The notes beneath the pieces were generated by a model. It was not told the DNA's origin. It made no database searches and was given only the letters and a program-made list of their open reading frames with translations. Of a stretch of 64,000 bases of DNA, positions 45,216-54,423 are shown piece after piece. Origin of the DNA: Bremerella sp. JC817 (GTDB lineage Bacteria; Planctomycetota; Planctomycetia; Pirellulales; Pirellulaceae). Where the stretch lies: positions 992,001-1,056,000 of the forward strand of contig NZ_JBFEFG010000281.1 of the NCBI RefSeq assembly GCF_040718835.1. Reading direction: 5' to 3'. Numbering within the stretch: position 1 is the stretch's first letter; the number at the start of each line of letters is the position of its first letter. Both the position numbers and the translations under genes were made by a program.

Positions 45216-48200
45216 ATGCGTAAAACGATTTTGTCGCTCTCGGTCTGCCTAAGCCTTGCTTGGGTCGCCCTGGCGAACGCTCAGGCCCTCAAGCTCGAAA
45301 AAGACGACCACATTTCCATCATCGGCAATACGACCGCCGATCGTATGCAACATCATGGCTGGTTGGAAACCTACATCCAGGCGATGCATCCGGAACTGAA
45401 TCTGACGTTCCGCAATCTGGCCTTCTCGGGCGACGAACTGAAACTTCGCCCTCGTGAAGATAACTTCGGTAGCCCTGATCAATGGCTGACGAAAAATGAA
45501 ACCGATGTTGTGTTCGCCTTCTTCGGTTACAACGAAGCCTTCAAAGGTCCGCAAGGTGTTGCCGGCTTTAAGAAGGACCTGGCCGAAGTCATCTCAGGCA
45601 TGAAGGGACAGAAGTACAACGGAGAGTCAGCGCCGAAGATCGTGATGTTCTCGCCGATCGCTCACGAGAATCTCTACAGTCGCCACCTGCCAGATGGTTC
45701 CCAAAACAATCCGAACCTGAAGCTTTACACTGAAGCGATGAAGGAAGTATGCGACGAACAAGGAGTTCTGTTCGTCGACTTATTCTCCCCTTCGCAGAAG
45801 CTTTATGCCGACGCGGAAAAACCGCTCACCATGAACGGCATCCACCTGCTGGATCACGGCAACAAGGCGATCGCGGAAGTCATCGTGCCGCAACTCTTTG
45901 GCCAGGCAGCCCCGGCCAGTGACACGCCTGAAGTCGCCAAGCTGCGCGACGCCGTGCTGGAAAAGAACTATTACTGGTTCAGCCGCTACCGCGTGGTCGA
46001 CGGCTACAACGTTTACGGTGGACGCTCGAAGCTGGCCTGGTTCGGTCAGTCGAACGCCGACGTGATGCTGCGTGAAATGGAAATCTTCGACGTCATGACT
46101 GCCAACCGCGATGCTCGCGTGTGGGCGATTGCCCAAGGGGGTGATCTCGAAGTCAAAGACGACAACATTCCTGAAGAGTTGGTCGTCAAGTCGAACCGCG
46201 AAGGGGACATGGCCGACGGTAGTTTTTCGTACCGCACTGCCGAAGAAGGCTTGAAGAAACTGGAACTGTACAAAGGGCTCGAAGCCAACGTCTTCGCTTC
46301 CGAAGAGATGTTCCCGGAACTGATCAACCCAGTTCAATTGGCCGTCGATCCGAATGGCCACATGTACGCCTCGGTCTGGCCGAGCTATCCACACTGGAAT
46401 CCAACCGAACCACGCACCGACCGTATCGTCTGCTTGCCCGACGATAACGGCGACGGTGTCGCCGATCGCTGCGTTATCTTTGCCGATGGCTTGAACAGCG
46501 TTACTGGGTTCGAGTTCTGGGGTGGTGGCATGCTGGTCGCAGCCCTGCCGGAATTATGGTTCCTGAAAGATACCGACGGCGACCTGAAAGCCGACGTTAA
46601 GATTCGCGTTCTGCAAGGTCTCTCGAGCGCGGACTCGCATCACTCGGCCAACGCCATGGTGCTGGGTCCCGACGGTTGGATCTATTGGTCGCGTGGCGTG
46701 TTCAACGTGGCGACCATGGAAACGCCAACGCAAACCTATCGTTCGACGCAGACGGGCGTGCACCGTTTCAATCCGCGCACGTTTGAAATGGAATTCCACT
46801 ATCCCATCGGCCCGAATCCACACGGCGACGTGTTCGATCGTTGGGGTTATCAGTTCGCAAACGACGGCACCACCGGAACCGGTTCGTACGTGAACATTGG
46901 CAAAGGCATCGGCAACAAGCAGTGGTTCGACAAACGCGTGCGTCCTGTCGCCGCCACCGGTCTGCTGGCCAGTAGCCACTTCCCCGAAGAGATCCAGGAC
47001 AACTTCCTGATCTGTAACTGCATCGGTTTCCTCGGCGTGCTGAATCACGACATCGAATACAACGGTGCCGATATTCGTGCGAAGGAAGTCGATCCGATCC
47101 TCGTGTCGTCCGACCCGAACTTCCGTCCCAGTGACGTCGAAATCGGTGCCGATGGTGCCTTGTACGTTGCCGACTGGGCGAATGCTTTGATCGGGCACAT
47201 GCAGCACAACATGCGTGACCCGAACCGAGATCATCAGCATGGACGCATCTTCCGCGTGACGGCCAAAGATCGTCCGCTGATCACGCCAGTCCGGCTGAAG
47301 GACAAGCCGCTGTCGGAAGTTCTCGCAGCGTTCTACGCCAAAGAAAACGCGACCCGTTACCGTGCTCGTATCGAGCTCAGCGGTCGTGATTCGGAAGAAG
47401 TGCAAGCGGCCGTTGAAGCCTTCGTCGCCTCTAAGGACATCCACAATCCTGAAGACGCTCAAGCAATGCTCGAGTGCCTTTGGGTCTTGGAAGAACATCG
47501 CCTGCCGAACATGAACCTGGTGAAGCTGGTCGCCCAGGCCGACGAACCTCGCGTCCGTGCCGCGGCGATTCGTACGCTCGGTCACTGGGCCGGTTCGGTC
47601 GATGGGTGGGAAGCCACCATGCAGGCTGCCGCCAGCGACAAGTCGCCACTGGTTCGTGCCGAAGCGATCAAGTCCGCAGTCGAGTTCCCAGGTGCCACCT
47701 CGGCCGAAGTCATCTTCGAAGCCGCCACGCACGAGATGGATCCGGAACTAACCTCGGTCTTGAAGTACGCTCAAAGCCGAATCGATGTCGACAGGATGAT
47801 TGCCGAGGCGATCAAGTCTGGCCGCAAGCTTTCGCCTGCCGCGACGAGCTACGCCTTGGAAAAGGCCAGCTCCGACTTGCTGTTGAAGCTTGATCGTACG
47901 GACGAGGTTTACGCTGCGATCCTCAGCCGAGCTGGCATTCCAGCTCAATACCGCCAGGAAGCTCTGGCCACGCTGGCTCCGAAGAACAATCGCTCGCAGA
48001 TCGACGAGCTGGTGGCCTGGATTTCGACTGCCGAAAGCCAGAACCTGCCAAGCTTGAACGAACTGGCTCGCATGCTTCCCGCCAGCAAAAAGGAAGACCT
48101 GACCAAATCGCAGCAGTTGCTGGCTAAGCTCGCCTCGACAACCGCCTCGCCTGTCGTTCGTCGAGCTGTCTATCGAAGCTGGATCGCCAGCGGCGGTGCC

Positions 48201-50138
48201 GAAGCGGCCTGGGATCATGCGTTGCAGTCCCCTGCCCTGATGGCCGATCTGCTACAGGTTGCTGCCAACGTCGGCACTACGGCCGAGGCTGCTCCGCTGT
48301 ATGCGAAGATTCGTCCGTTGATGTTCGAGCTGCCAAGCGGTCTGCGTCCTGAAAACGCGGGCTCGATGGGAAGTGGCCCAGCGGTTGCGTTCGACTACTA
48401 TCAGCCGAACCCAGCTCAGAACGTGGCGATCGAAACCTTGAACGCGGTCAAGCCAACGTTCTCGGGTCACATGGATAACTTTAATAAGTACGTGCCAAAG
48501 GGCCGCAAAGATCAGTTTGCCACCAAGCAAACGGCAGCGATCATTGCCCCGGTACCAGGTGAGTACAAGTTCTATATCGTCTCGGACGACGGTTCGCGTC
48601 TCTATCTGAACGGTTCATTGTTGGTCAACAACGACGGTCTGCATGGCATGGTCGAAAAGGGTGGCACGGTCACCCTGACGCCAGGTCCGCACGAACTGGT
48701 TGTCACCTACTTCGACAACGGTGGCGACGATGGCCTGCGAGTGTCGTGGGAAGGTCCCGGTTTCAAGAAACAGGTCATTCCAACTTCGTCGCTGCAAGCC
48801 GCTGGTCAGCCAGACCTGCAAGTTGCCGCCATCCGCGCGATTACCGCATGGCCAGGTCACCAAGACGAAAAGATCGCCGACTTCGCCAAGTTGGCCACGT
48901 CCGATGGTCCACAGGCCGTCGGTCTGGAAGCGTTGGCAACGCTGCCTGCGGGTGAAGTCGCGAAGCAACTTGATCCAAGTGCCCAAGCAGCCGTGCTTTC
49001 GGCCCTGCTAACCACCGCCAGCGAAGCTTCGCCGGTCGAAAAGCAGGCCCCACAGTATGCTCAGCTTTTGACTTTGGGTGAAGCATTGCTGGTCAGCAAC
49101 ATGGCCACCGATCGTGGTTCGATAAAAAAGCAGTTGGTGAACCTGCGGAACAGCATTCCTGTGAAAGCCGATCCGGAAGTGATGGCCATGGGTAAGGAGA
49201 TCTTCCTTCGCGAAAGCCACTGTGCGACTTGCCATCAGCCGCATGGCCAGGGGATGCCCAACCTTTACCCACCGATCGATGGCAGCCTGTGGGCGACCGG
49301 TTCGGAAGATCGTTTGATTGCTCTCGTTCTGGACGGGATGCATGGCACGATCGAGGTGAAGGGGAAGGTTTACAGCTCGCCGCCACTGCCGCCGATGACC
49401 GGTTTCCGTCAGCTTCTGAACGATGAAGAAGTTGCCGCGGTGCTGACCTACGTGCGGAACTCGTGGTCGAACCGGGCCAAGCCAGTCGAAGCTGCCCAGG
49501 TCAAAAAGATCCGCGCGATCGATCGTGGCGACGCCACTTTCTGGGCGGTCAACGACCTGATGGCGAAGTACCCACTGGAAGATGGTCGCAAACCATTGGA
49601 ATCGACCGGGGATGGTTGGGTGCCGAAGTTCGTTAAAGAATGGAAAGCTGCCGATCTCGATCCAAAGAAGGTGGCTGCTGCTCCGCGTAACTTCGCGGTC
49701 GGTCAGGTCTACTTCAATCGACTTGGTTGTGCCCAGTGTCACCAGATCGGTGAAAGTGGTGGTAACTTCGGACCGAACCTGGCCGAACTTCCTTCCAAGA
49801 AGAAGACCGCCGAACATGTGATCGAATCGATCGTTGACCCTGCCAGGGTGATCGATCAGAAGTATCGCATGCAGACGATCCTGACGATCGATGGCAAGGT
49901 GATCTCTGGGATGATTGTTGCCAATCGCCCTGACGAGATCCACCTGATCACCGATCCACAGAATCCGAAGAAGCCAACCATCATCAAGAAGGATGATATC
50001 GAAGAGCAATCGGACACGGCGACCACGATCATGCCGGGTGGTATGATGAACTGGCTGACCGAAGAAGAGATCTACGATCTGGCGGCCTTCGTCCTGGCAG
50101 GCGGCGATGAAAAGGACAAACTGTTCGAGAAGAACTAG
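45216..50138 (+). CDS. Giant exported SGNH, heme-binding, HEAT, PA14 and di-cytochrome c protein
   Basis: A 1640-residue protein with a signal peptide (MRKTILSLSVCLSLAWVAL, cut near AQA). The order is SGNH/GDSL-like domain (about 27-235, ISIIGNTTADRMQHHGWLE), PVC-type heme-binding dehydrogenase propeller (about 340-690), HEAT-type repeats (about 700-1030), PA14-like domain (about 1070-1200, FYIVSDDGSRLYLNGSLLV) and two cytochrome c domains with heme motifs CATCHQPHGQG near 1335 and CAQCHQIGESG near 1505. It is a clear paralogue of the protein at 27678-32504, but has PA14 and a second cytochrome in place of ThuA and cupredoxin. The FecR-LamG/sigma pair is just upstream on the same strand, with a 126-base gap. 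Confidence 0.9.
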   Translation: MRKTILSLSVCLSLAWVALANAQALKLEKDDHISIIGNTTADRMQHHGWLETYIQAMHPELNLTFRNLAFSGDELKLRPREDNFGSPDQWLTKNETDVVFAFFGYNEAFKGPQGVAGFKKDLAEVISGMKGQKYNGESAPKIVMFSPIAHENLYSRHLPDGSQNNPNLKLYTEAMKEVCDEQGVLFVDLFSPSQKLYADAEKPLTMNGIHLLDHGNKAIAEVIVPQLFGQAAPASDTPEVAKLRDAVLEKNYYWFSRYRVVDGYNVYGGRSKLAWFGQSNADVMLREMEIFDVMTANRDARVWAIAQGGDLEVKDDNIPEELVVKSNREGDMADGSFSYRTAEEGLKKLELYKGLEANVFASEEMFPELINPVQLAVDPNGHMYASVWPSYPHWNPTEPRTDRIVCLPDDNGDGVADRCVIFADGLNSVTGFEFWGGGMLVAALPELWFLKDTDGDLKADVKIRVLQGLSSADSHHSANAMVLGPDGWIYWSRGVFNVATMETPTQTYRSTQTGVHRFNPRTFEMEFHYPIGPNPHGDVFDRWGYQFANDGTTGTGSYVNIGKGIGNKQWFDKRVRPVAATGLLASSHFPEEIQDNFLICNCIGFLGVLNHDIEYNGADIRAKEVDPILVSSDPNFRPSDVEIGADGALYVADWANALIGHMQHNMRDPNRDHQHGRIFRVTAKDRPLITPVRLKDKPLSEVLAAFYAKENATRYRARIELSGRDSEEVQAAVEAFVASKDIHNPEDAQAMLECLWVLEEHRLPNMNLVKLVAQADEPRVRAAAIRTLGHWAGSVDGWEATMQAAASDKSPLVRAEAIKSAVEFPGATSAEVIFEAATHEMDPELTSVLKYAQSRIDVDRMIAEAIKSGRKLSPAATSYALEKASSDLLLKLDRTDEVYAAILSRAGIPAQYRQEALATLAPKNNRSQIDELVAWISTAESQNLPSLNELARMLPASKKEDLTKSQQLLAKLASTTASPVVRRAVYRSWIASGGAEAAWDHALQSPALMADLLQVAANVGTTAEAAPLYAKIRPLMFELPSGLRPENAGSMGSGPAVAFDYYQPNPAQNVAIETLNAVKPTFSGHMDNFNKYVPKGRKDQFATKQTAAIIAPVPGEYKFYIVSDDGSRLYLNGSLLVNNDGLHGMVEKGGTVTLTPGPHELVVTYFDNGGDDGLRVSWEGPGFKKQVIPTSSLQAAGQPDLQVAAIRAITAWPGHQDEKIADFAKLATSDGPQAVGLEALATLPAGEVAKQLDPSAQAAVLSALLTTASEASPVEKQAPQYAQLLTLGEALLVSNMATDRGSIKKQLVNLRNSIPVKADPEVMAMGKEIFLRESHCATCHQPHGQGMPNLYPPIDGSLWATGSEDRLIALVLDGMHGTIEVKGKVYSSPPLPPMTGFRQLLNDEEVAAVLTYVRNSWSNRAKPVEAAQVKKIRAIDRGDATFWAVNDLMAKYPLEDGRKPLESTGDGWVPKFVKEWKAADLDPKKVAAAPRNFAVGQVYFNRLGCAQCHQIGESGGNFGPNLAELPSKKKTAEHVIESIVDPARVIDQKYRMQTILTIDGKVISGMIVANRPDEIHLITDPQNPKKPTIIKKDDIEEQSDTATTIMPGGMMNWLTEEEIYDLAAFVLAGGDEKDKLFEKN

Positions 50139-50165
50139 TCCTTGCCCATCCTTTCGTTTGAAAAC

Positions 50166-50205
50166 CAAAGTCCCTGTCAGATTCCTTCTGGCAGGGACTT
50201 TTTTT
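50166..50205. terminator. Bidirectional terminator between convergent genes
   Basis: AAGTCCCTGTCAG pairs with CTGGCAGGGACTT (one mismatch) over a short loop, then a T run on the plus strand and an A-rich flank on the minus side. It serves the giant heme gene and the NAD-kinase-like gene. Confidence 0.85.
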
Positions 50206-51235
50206 ATCCGACCACCAAGTGAGCCTGGCGTTTCGAGACGCTGAACGTCGCGATGTTGCCGCTGTTGAACTCCAAATAATCGCTCTCGACCCCATCCGAA
50301 AAGATCACCCCTTCGGTCGGCATCTGCGACGCGATCACCAGTTCCTCTTCGCGGGAAAGAATTCCCATCACATGGTCGGCCCTTGAATGACGGCTGATGA
50401 AAGGCTCGCGAACCGCCCACATCAATTGCGGATCGCAGCGATCGAACTTGCTCGGCCGGAGTTCTCCCTGGTTCAGGTAGCAACTTACGCCGGACGCCAT
50501 ATTGAAAACGGACGACATCCACCCGGTCAGCCCTGCCCCGGTCGAAACCAACACACCGCTGGAAGATTGCGGCTCGCGTTGATGATCGACATCGAGCGTA
50601 TACCGAGCCGACGTATGCGAACGGCAACCAATATAGAAATCGTTGAAGGCCAGCATTTTCTGACCAGTTACTGTGTTAACCTCGGCCAGCGTGACCTTGT
50701 CGACCCGATGTCGTTTGGTCAGCACGCGCTGCACGATTGACCGAGCCTGACCGACTTGAAACGGAAGCAAGACGCCATCGTAGATCGACGGATCCGGGTT
50801 CACGCCGATCACCGGCAAATCGCCAACATACTTGGCCGTGTTTGCCACCAGGCCATCTTGCCCGACCACCACAACCAACACGCAGCGCCCGAAATCGAAG
50901 TTGGCCAGGTACGAACGATCGATTTCCCGAACCGGAAAACCGAGATCACGCAGTTGATGCATCAGTTCCCGCACGGCTGCTTGATACTGGGTATCTTCCC
51001 GCTGATAAGCGGTGTTATCCGCCAAAGCGGCGACGTCCCCTGCCATCAGGTCGAACTCTTCCTGCTTGACCGAACCGCCCTTCGTCTTGCGTTTCCGATA
51101 GCGTCGTTCCACTTCGTGTTCGACGGCGGCCTCCATCAGGAAGTCGGCCTGGCGTGAAGTTCCCCACCGCTGCTTCAAGCCTTCCATCCGCGTTTCTCGC
51201 GTGACGACTACGATCCACTGGGCACCAATTCCCAT
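50204..51235 (-). CDS. NAD kinase-like protein with altered active-site motifs
   Basis: A 343-residue cytosolic protein. The N-terminal 110 residues are charged (EHEVERRYRKRKTKG). The C-terminal part has the fold order of NAD kinases: a Gly-rich turn VVVVGQDGLVANTAKYVG, IGVNPDPS, FNDFYIGCRSHTSA and a STGAGLTGW loop. In true NAD kinases these are GGDG, NE and STPTGSTAY-like; here they read GQDG, ND and STGAGLTGW. The protein could be a kinase for another substrate or a binding protein. It is in a tight pair (10-base gap) with the SPFH gene upstream on the same strand. A start further downstream at MEGLKQRW is possible. Confidence 0.8.
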   Translation of the reverse strand: MGIGAQWIVVVTRETRMEGLKQRWGTSRQADFLMEAAVEHEVERRYRKRKTKGGSVKQEEFDLMAGDVAALADNTAYQREDTQYQAAVRELMHQLRDLGFPVREIDRSYLANFDFGRCVLVVVVGQDGLVANTAKYVGDLPVIGVNPDPSIYDGVLLPFQVGQARSIVQRVLTKRHRVDKVTLAEVNTVTGQKMLAFNDFYIGCRSHTSARYTLDVDHQREPQSSSGVLVSTGAGLTGWMSSVFNMASGVSCYLNQGELRPSKFDRCDPQLMWAVREPFISRHSRADHVMGILSREEELVIASQMPTEGVIFSDGVESDYLEFNSGNIATFSVSKRQAHLVVG

Positions 51236-51245
51236 GGCATGCTCC

Positions 51246-52223
51246 CTACTTCGAGCGTCGTGGAGATTGCTGCTGTTCCAGCAGCGTGCTGAGCAGGTCT
51301 GGCGAGATGTTCAAGTTGCCAACCTTCTCGGCGTTGTCGGCCAGGTCACGGAAGGCCATTGCAATCATCTGATTGGCATCGAGTCCGCCAGGCGATGCTG
51401 CCAATAGCGTTCGCCAGTCGATATCCTTCAGCGGTTCGAGAATCGCCTTCAATGCGTCAGCCTTGGCCTGCGATTCTTTCCGTTCGTTGTCGATCTTGCG
51501 GTCGACGAGTGTCGTACGTTCCTGTTCGATGGCGATGTCGGCCGCCAGCTTCGTTTCGCGAACCTGACGTTGCTTTTGCTGGACGGCAATCTCGGTGTTC
51601 AGCTCGTTTTCTTTGATCTGACGTTCGAGCTCGACGGCCGTATTACGGCGGGCATAAATCGCTTCGTCCGCTTCCAGCAGCAGCTTTTCGCGAGCCTCGG
51701 CTTGCAGGGCCTTCGCCATCTCCGGGGTTGCCTTGATCGACAAGACCGATAGCGACAAGACCTCGGCACCCAACATCGCAACCGCCGAAGATTCCGCCAA
51801 CTCTGCGAATACCTGGGCGACCAACTCGTCGCTGCTGACCAGCAGCTGGCGTAGGGTCTTCTTCAATGTGAAAGCCCGGGCAAGAGTCTGGGCAGTGTGG
51901 ATCAAGCGATCGTTCAGCTTCGACGGATCGTCCGATCGATAACGTCCCCAGGCATCGGTGCTGAAGTCGAGCAGCCCTGCCAGCTTGCTGGGGTTGTTGA
52001 TTCTGAAGGTCATCTCGCCCTGGATGGTGGCGTCTTGAAAATCAGACGTCACCTCGTTGAACACGAACGGCACATCGATACTGGCGATCGGTACCTGAAC
52101 CAGGGTGGAATTAGGCGAGAAATAGAAGAACGAGAGCCCTGCCCCTTCGCATACCACCTTGCCACCACGGAAGAGCATGACATGCGTGGATGGCGGCGCC
52201 TTGATGAAGCTAATCCCCAACAT
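51246..52223 (-). CDS. SPFH/band 7 domain protein paired with the NAD kinase-like gene
   Basis: A 325-residue protein; I use the ATG at 52223, where family similarity starts (MLGISFIKAPPSTHVMLF) and AGGAACCAGG lies upstream. The SPFH domain is about 1-180 (VPIASIDVPFVFNEVTSDFQ, EVLSLSVLSIKATPEMAKAL), and a Glu/Ala/Lys-rich coiled coil follows (about 180-260). The C-terminal part ends LLSTLLEQQQSPRRSK. No membrane helix is seen. It is different from the slipin at 13872 and lacks the three repeats. The pairing with the NAD kinase-like gene suggests a shared function, not known to me. Confidence 0.88.
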   Translation of the reverse strand: MLGISFIKAPPSTHVMLFRGGKVVCEGAGLSFFYFSPNSTLVQVPIASIDVPFVFNEVTSDFQDATIQGEMTFRINNPSKLAGLLDFSTDAWGRYRSDDPSKLNDRLIHTAQTLARAFTLKKTLRQLLVSSDELVAQVFAELAESSAVAMLGAEVLSLSVLSIKATPEMAKALQAEAREKLLLEADEAIYARRNTAVELERQIKENELNTEIAVQQKQRQVRETKLAADIAIEQERTTLVDRKIDNERKESQAKADALKAILEPLKDIDWRTLLAASPGGLDANQMIAMAFRDLADNAEKVGNLNISPDLLSTLLEQQQSPRRSK

Positions 52224-52350
52224 AACCTGGTTCCTTCGACGGTGTGATGTTGCGGCATTTCTTTCTGCCGCCACCCTTAGTGTAGAACTCACACCATCGA
52301 AAGCAAGCAAATTGTCACGATTTTTGACTCTGTGAATTTCCGCACAAAAT

Positions 52351-52371
52351 CAGGCCCTGGGCCTGGCCGAT
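52351..52371 (-). terminator. Terminator-like hairpin after the GH32 gene
   Basis: CAGGCC at 52351-52356 pairs with GGCCTG at 52360-52365. On the minus strand it is followed by ATTTTGTG. It lies 6 bases beyond the GH32 stop. Confidence 0.55.
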
Positions 52372-54324
52372 TTATTTCCAGGCTGAGCCAAGCTGATGCA
52401 CTTCCAACTTGGAAATCGCAGTCTTTTCAGAACCGCCTAGGTGTACCGACAGATTCTGCGGATCGATCTCGGCGTTGAACGTTGCGACAAACTCGCCGCT
52501 GTTCACAAACAGTTCCACCGAAGCGCGATCGACCAGCACGCGTACTTGCACTTGGCCGTCGATCACTGGGGCTGGCATCGTCGCGTTCTGGTAGTGCAGC
52601 ATGCCGTTGCGATACGTGATCGTCTGCCCGCGAACATCGAGCGTCAACGTCGTATCAGCCTTCGCCTCGAACGCGATCGAGATATCCAGCAGATCGGCCG
52701 AGAAATCCTTCAGTGCCTCGTTGGCCTGAGCGACGGTTGTGTTGTCAAGCGTGACTTGTTTCTGGTAAAGCTCTTTGATTTCTTCAATCGGCCAGCGAAA
52801 CAGTTTCACGCCGTCGGCCGTTGTCTTCAGCTGCATCGTCTGCGGAAAACTCATCTGCTGGTGGAACGGCATTCGCTCGCGGCGGAAAGGAACGTTCTCG
52901 CCCCGCATCCACCCCACGATGACCGTTCGATCGTCCGGGCTATCGTTGAACGTCTGGGCGGCATAGAAGTTCGGTCCATAGTCGCCCCGCAAGACCTTTT
53001 CATCCGTCAGGAAACACTTTCCATCGAACTTGCCAATCTCGTATTCAAAACTGGCGTCGTACAACACCCAGCGTTTGTCGTTGGGATTGCCATCGACCGG
53101 CAACTCCACCAGGTCCATGCACTCGAACACCCAGTCGCGATCGAACTGGCTGACTTCCTTCCACGACTTCAAATCGTCCGATTGAAAGAAGAGCACGCGT
53201 CCCGGTTTCCCCTGTTGCACCCACAGCACCATCACCCATTTCTGACTCGGCTCGTGCCAGAAGATCTTGGGATCACGTTCTCCAGCGTCGTAGCCTTGGT
53301 TTTCCACGACTGCTTTCCCTTCGTTCCAAAGCTGAAACGTCCGGCCACGATCGGTACTGTAAGCAATCGCTTGATAGAACGGACTGCGGGCAAACGTGAA
53401 TGCCGCGACCAGCGTCTTGGTATCGCCTTGTTGAACGCCCAGGCTGTTGTTGTGATCGACCACCGCCGTGCCAGAGAAGATCGTGCCTTCGTCGTACGGC
53501 AAGATCGCATGGGGAAGCTGCTTCCAGTGGACCATGTCAGGGCTCACCGCGTGCCCCCAGGTCATGTTGCCCCAAACGGTGTCGTGCGGATTGTGCTGGA
53601 AGAACAAATGGTACTCGCCATCGAAGTAAACCATGCCGTTCGGATCGTTCAGCCAGTTCTTCTGCGAAGTGAAATGAAACTGCGGCCGATAGGTTTGGTC
53701 GTAGCCAACGTCGCCATACGAGGGAAACGTCTGCATGTTCGGCTGCTGGTAGATCTCGTCGGATGGAATCCCGCGACTTGTTTCGCTCTGCCAAATGTCG
53801 TCGACATTGATATGCCCCCAGCCACCAGTTCGGTTGTCGACTATCTGTAGCGTGGCCTGTTTGCCTTGCAACGATTCAACATTCCAGTGCACCGGCTGCA
53901 GACGCTCCGTCCCGCCAGGTCGCCGATTGGGACCGGTCGCGGTTCGGACAGCCTTGCCATCGACGATTAAGTTCATGCAGGTCTCGTCTTGGTAGCCGCC
54001 ACCCCCAATCAAGAAGTTGAGAAACGGTCGTTCGATCGTGAAGCTTGGCGACGTCAACGTGCCGGTGGTCTTGTCGCCACCACGGAACGAATTGACGAGC
54101 CCCTTTCCTGCGAAACCGCTCACGTCCATTTGCGCTGGCAGCGTGCCAGCAGCAGGCTCGGTTCCGAAGGCATCGCCAGTGATTTGCCAATCGCCGTAAG
54201 TGGTGCCTTCGAAGTCCGCGATCAGCGTTTCGTTCTTCTCTGGTGCGGCGGCCTGCAAACCTGGCAGTCCCAAAGTCAAAGCGACAGAGGTCACAGCAAA
54301 CCAACGGACTAGCGAACGTTTCAT
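52372..54324 (-). CDS. Secreted glycoside hydrolase family 32 (levanase/fructanase type)
   Basis: A 650-residue exported enzyme; the ATG at 54324 begins a signal peptide (MKRSLVRWFAVTSVALTLGL, cut near LQAA). Residues about 30-190 are an N-terminal beta domain found before many GH32 enzymes (FEGTTYGDWQITGDAFG). The catalytic part has the nucleophile aspartate in NWLNDPNGMVYF (about 225), the RDP motif in GERDPKIFW (about 350) and the acid/base glutamate in ECMDLVEL (about 402). The C-terminal beta sandwich ends about 645. GH32 enzymes cut fructose from sucrose, inulin or levan. The neighbour upstream is a Gfo/Idh/MocA oxidoreductase. Confidence 0.95.
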   Translation of the reverse strand: MKRSLVRWFAVTSVALTLGLPGLQAAAPEKNETLIADFEGTTYGDWQITGDAFGTEPAAGTLPAQMDVSGFAGKGLVNSFRGGDKTTGTLTSPSFTIERPFLNFLIGGGGYQDETCMNLIVDGKAVRTATGPNRRPGGTERLQPVHWNVESLQGKQATLQIVDNRTGGWGHINVDDIWQSETSRGIPSDEIYQQPNMQTFPSYGDVGYDQTYRPQFHFTSQKNWLNDPNGMVYFDGEYHLFFQHNPHDTVWGNMTWGHAVSPDMVHWKQLPHAILPYDEGTIFSGTAVVDHNNSLGVQQGDTKTLVAAFTFARSPFYQAIAYSTDRGRTFQLWNEGKAVVENQGYDAGERDPKIFWHEPSQKWVMVLWVQQGKPGRVLFFQSDDLKSWKEVSQFDRDWVFECMDLVELPVDGNPNDKRWVLYDASFEYEIGKFDGKCFLTDEKVLRGDYGPNFYAAQTFNDSPDDRTVIVGWMRGENVPFRRERMPFHQQMSFPQTMQLKTTADGVKLFRWPIEEIKELYQKQVTLDNTTVAQANEALKDFSADLLDISIAFEAKADTTLTLDVRGQTITYRNGMLHYQNATMPAPVIDGQVQVRVLVDRASVELFVNSGEFVATFNAEIDPQNLSVHLGGSEKTAISKLEVHQLGSAWK

Positions 54325-54349
54325 CAGAGATCTCAATCGATAGGGTCTA

Positions 54350-54400
54350 TTAAAACAACAGACGCCGAAGGAGTGCTTCGGCGCCTGCCTGTTGGTTTGC
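54350..54400 (-). terminator. Terminator between the oxidoreductase and GH32 genes
   Basis: CGCCGAAG (54363-54370) pairs with CTTCGGCG (54376-54383) around GAGTG. On the minus strand it is followed by a T-rich run (TGTTGTTTTA). Confidence 0.75.
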
Positions 54401-54423
54401 ATTGTAAGTCGATCGCGATCGGT

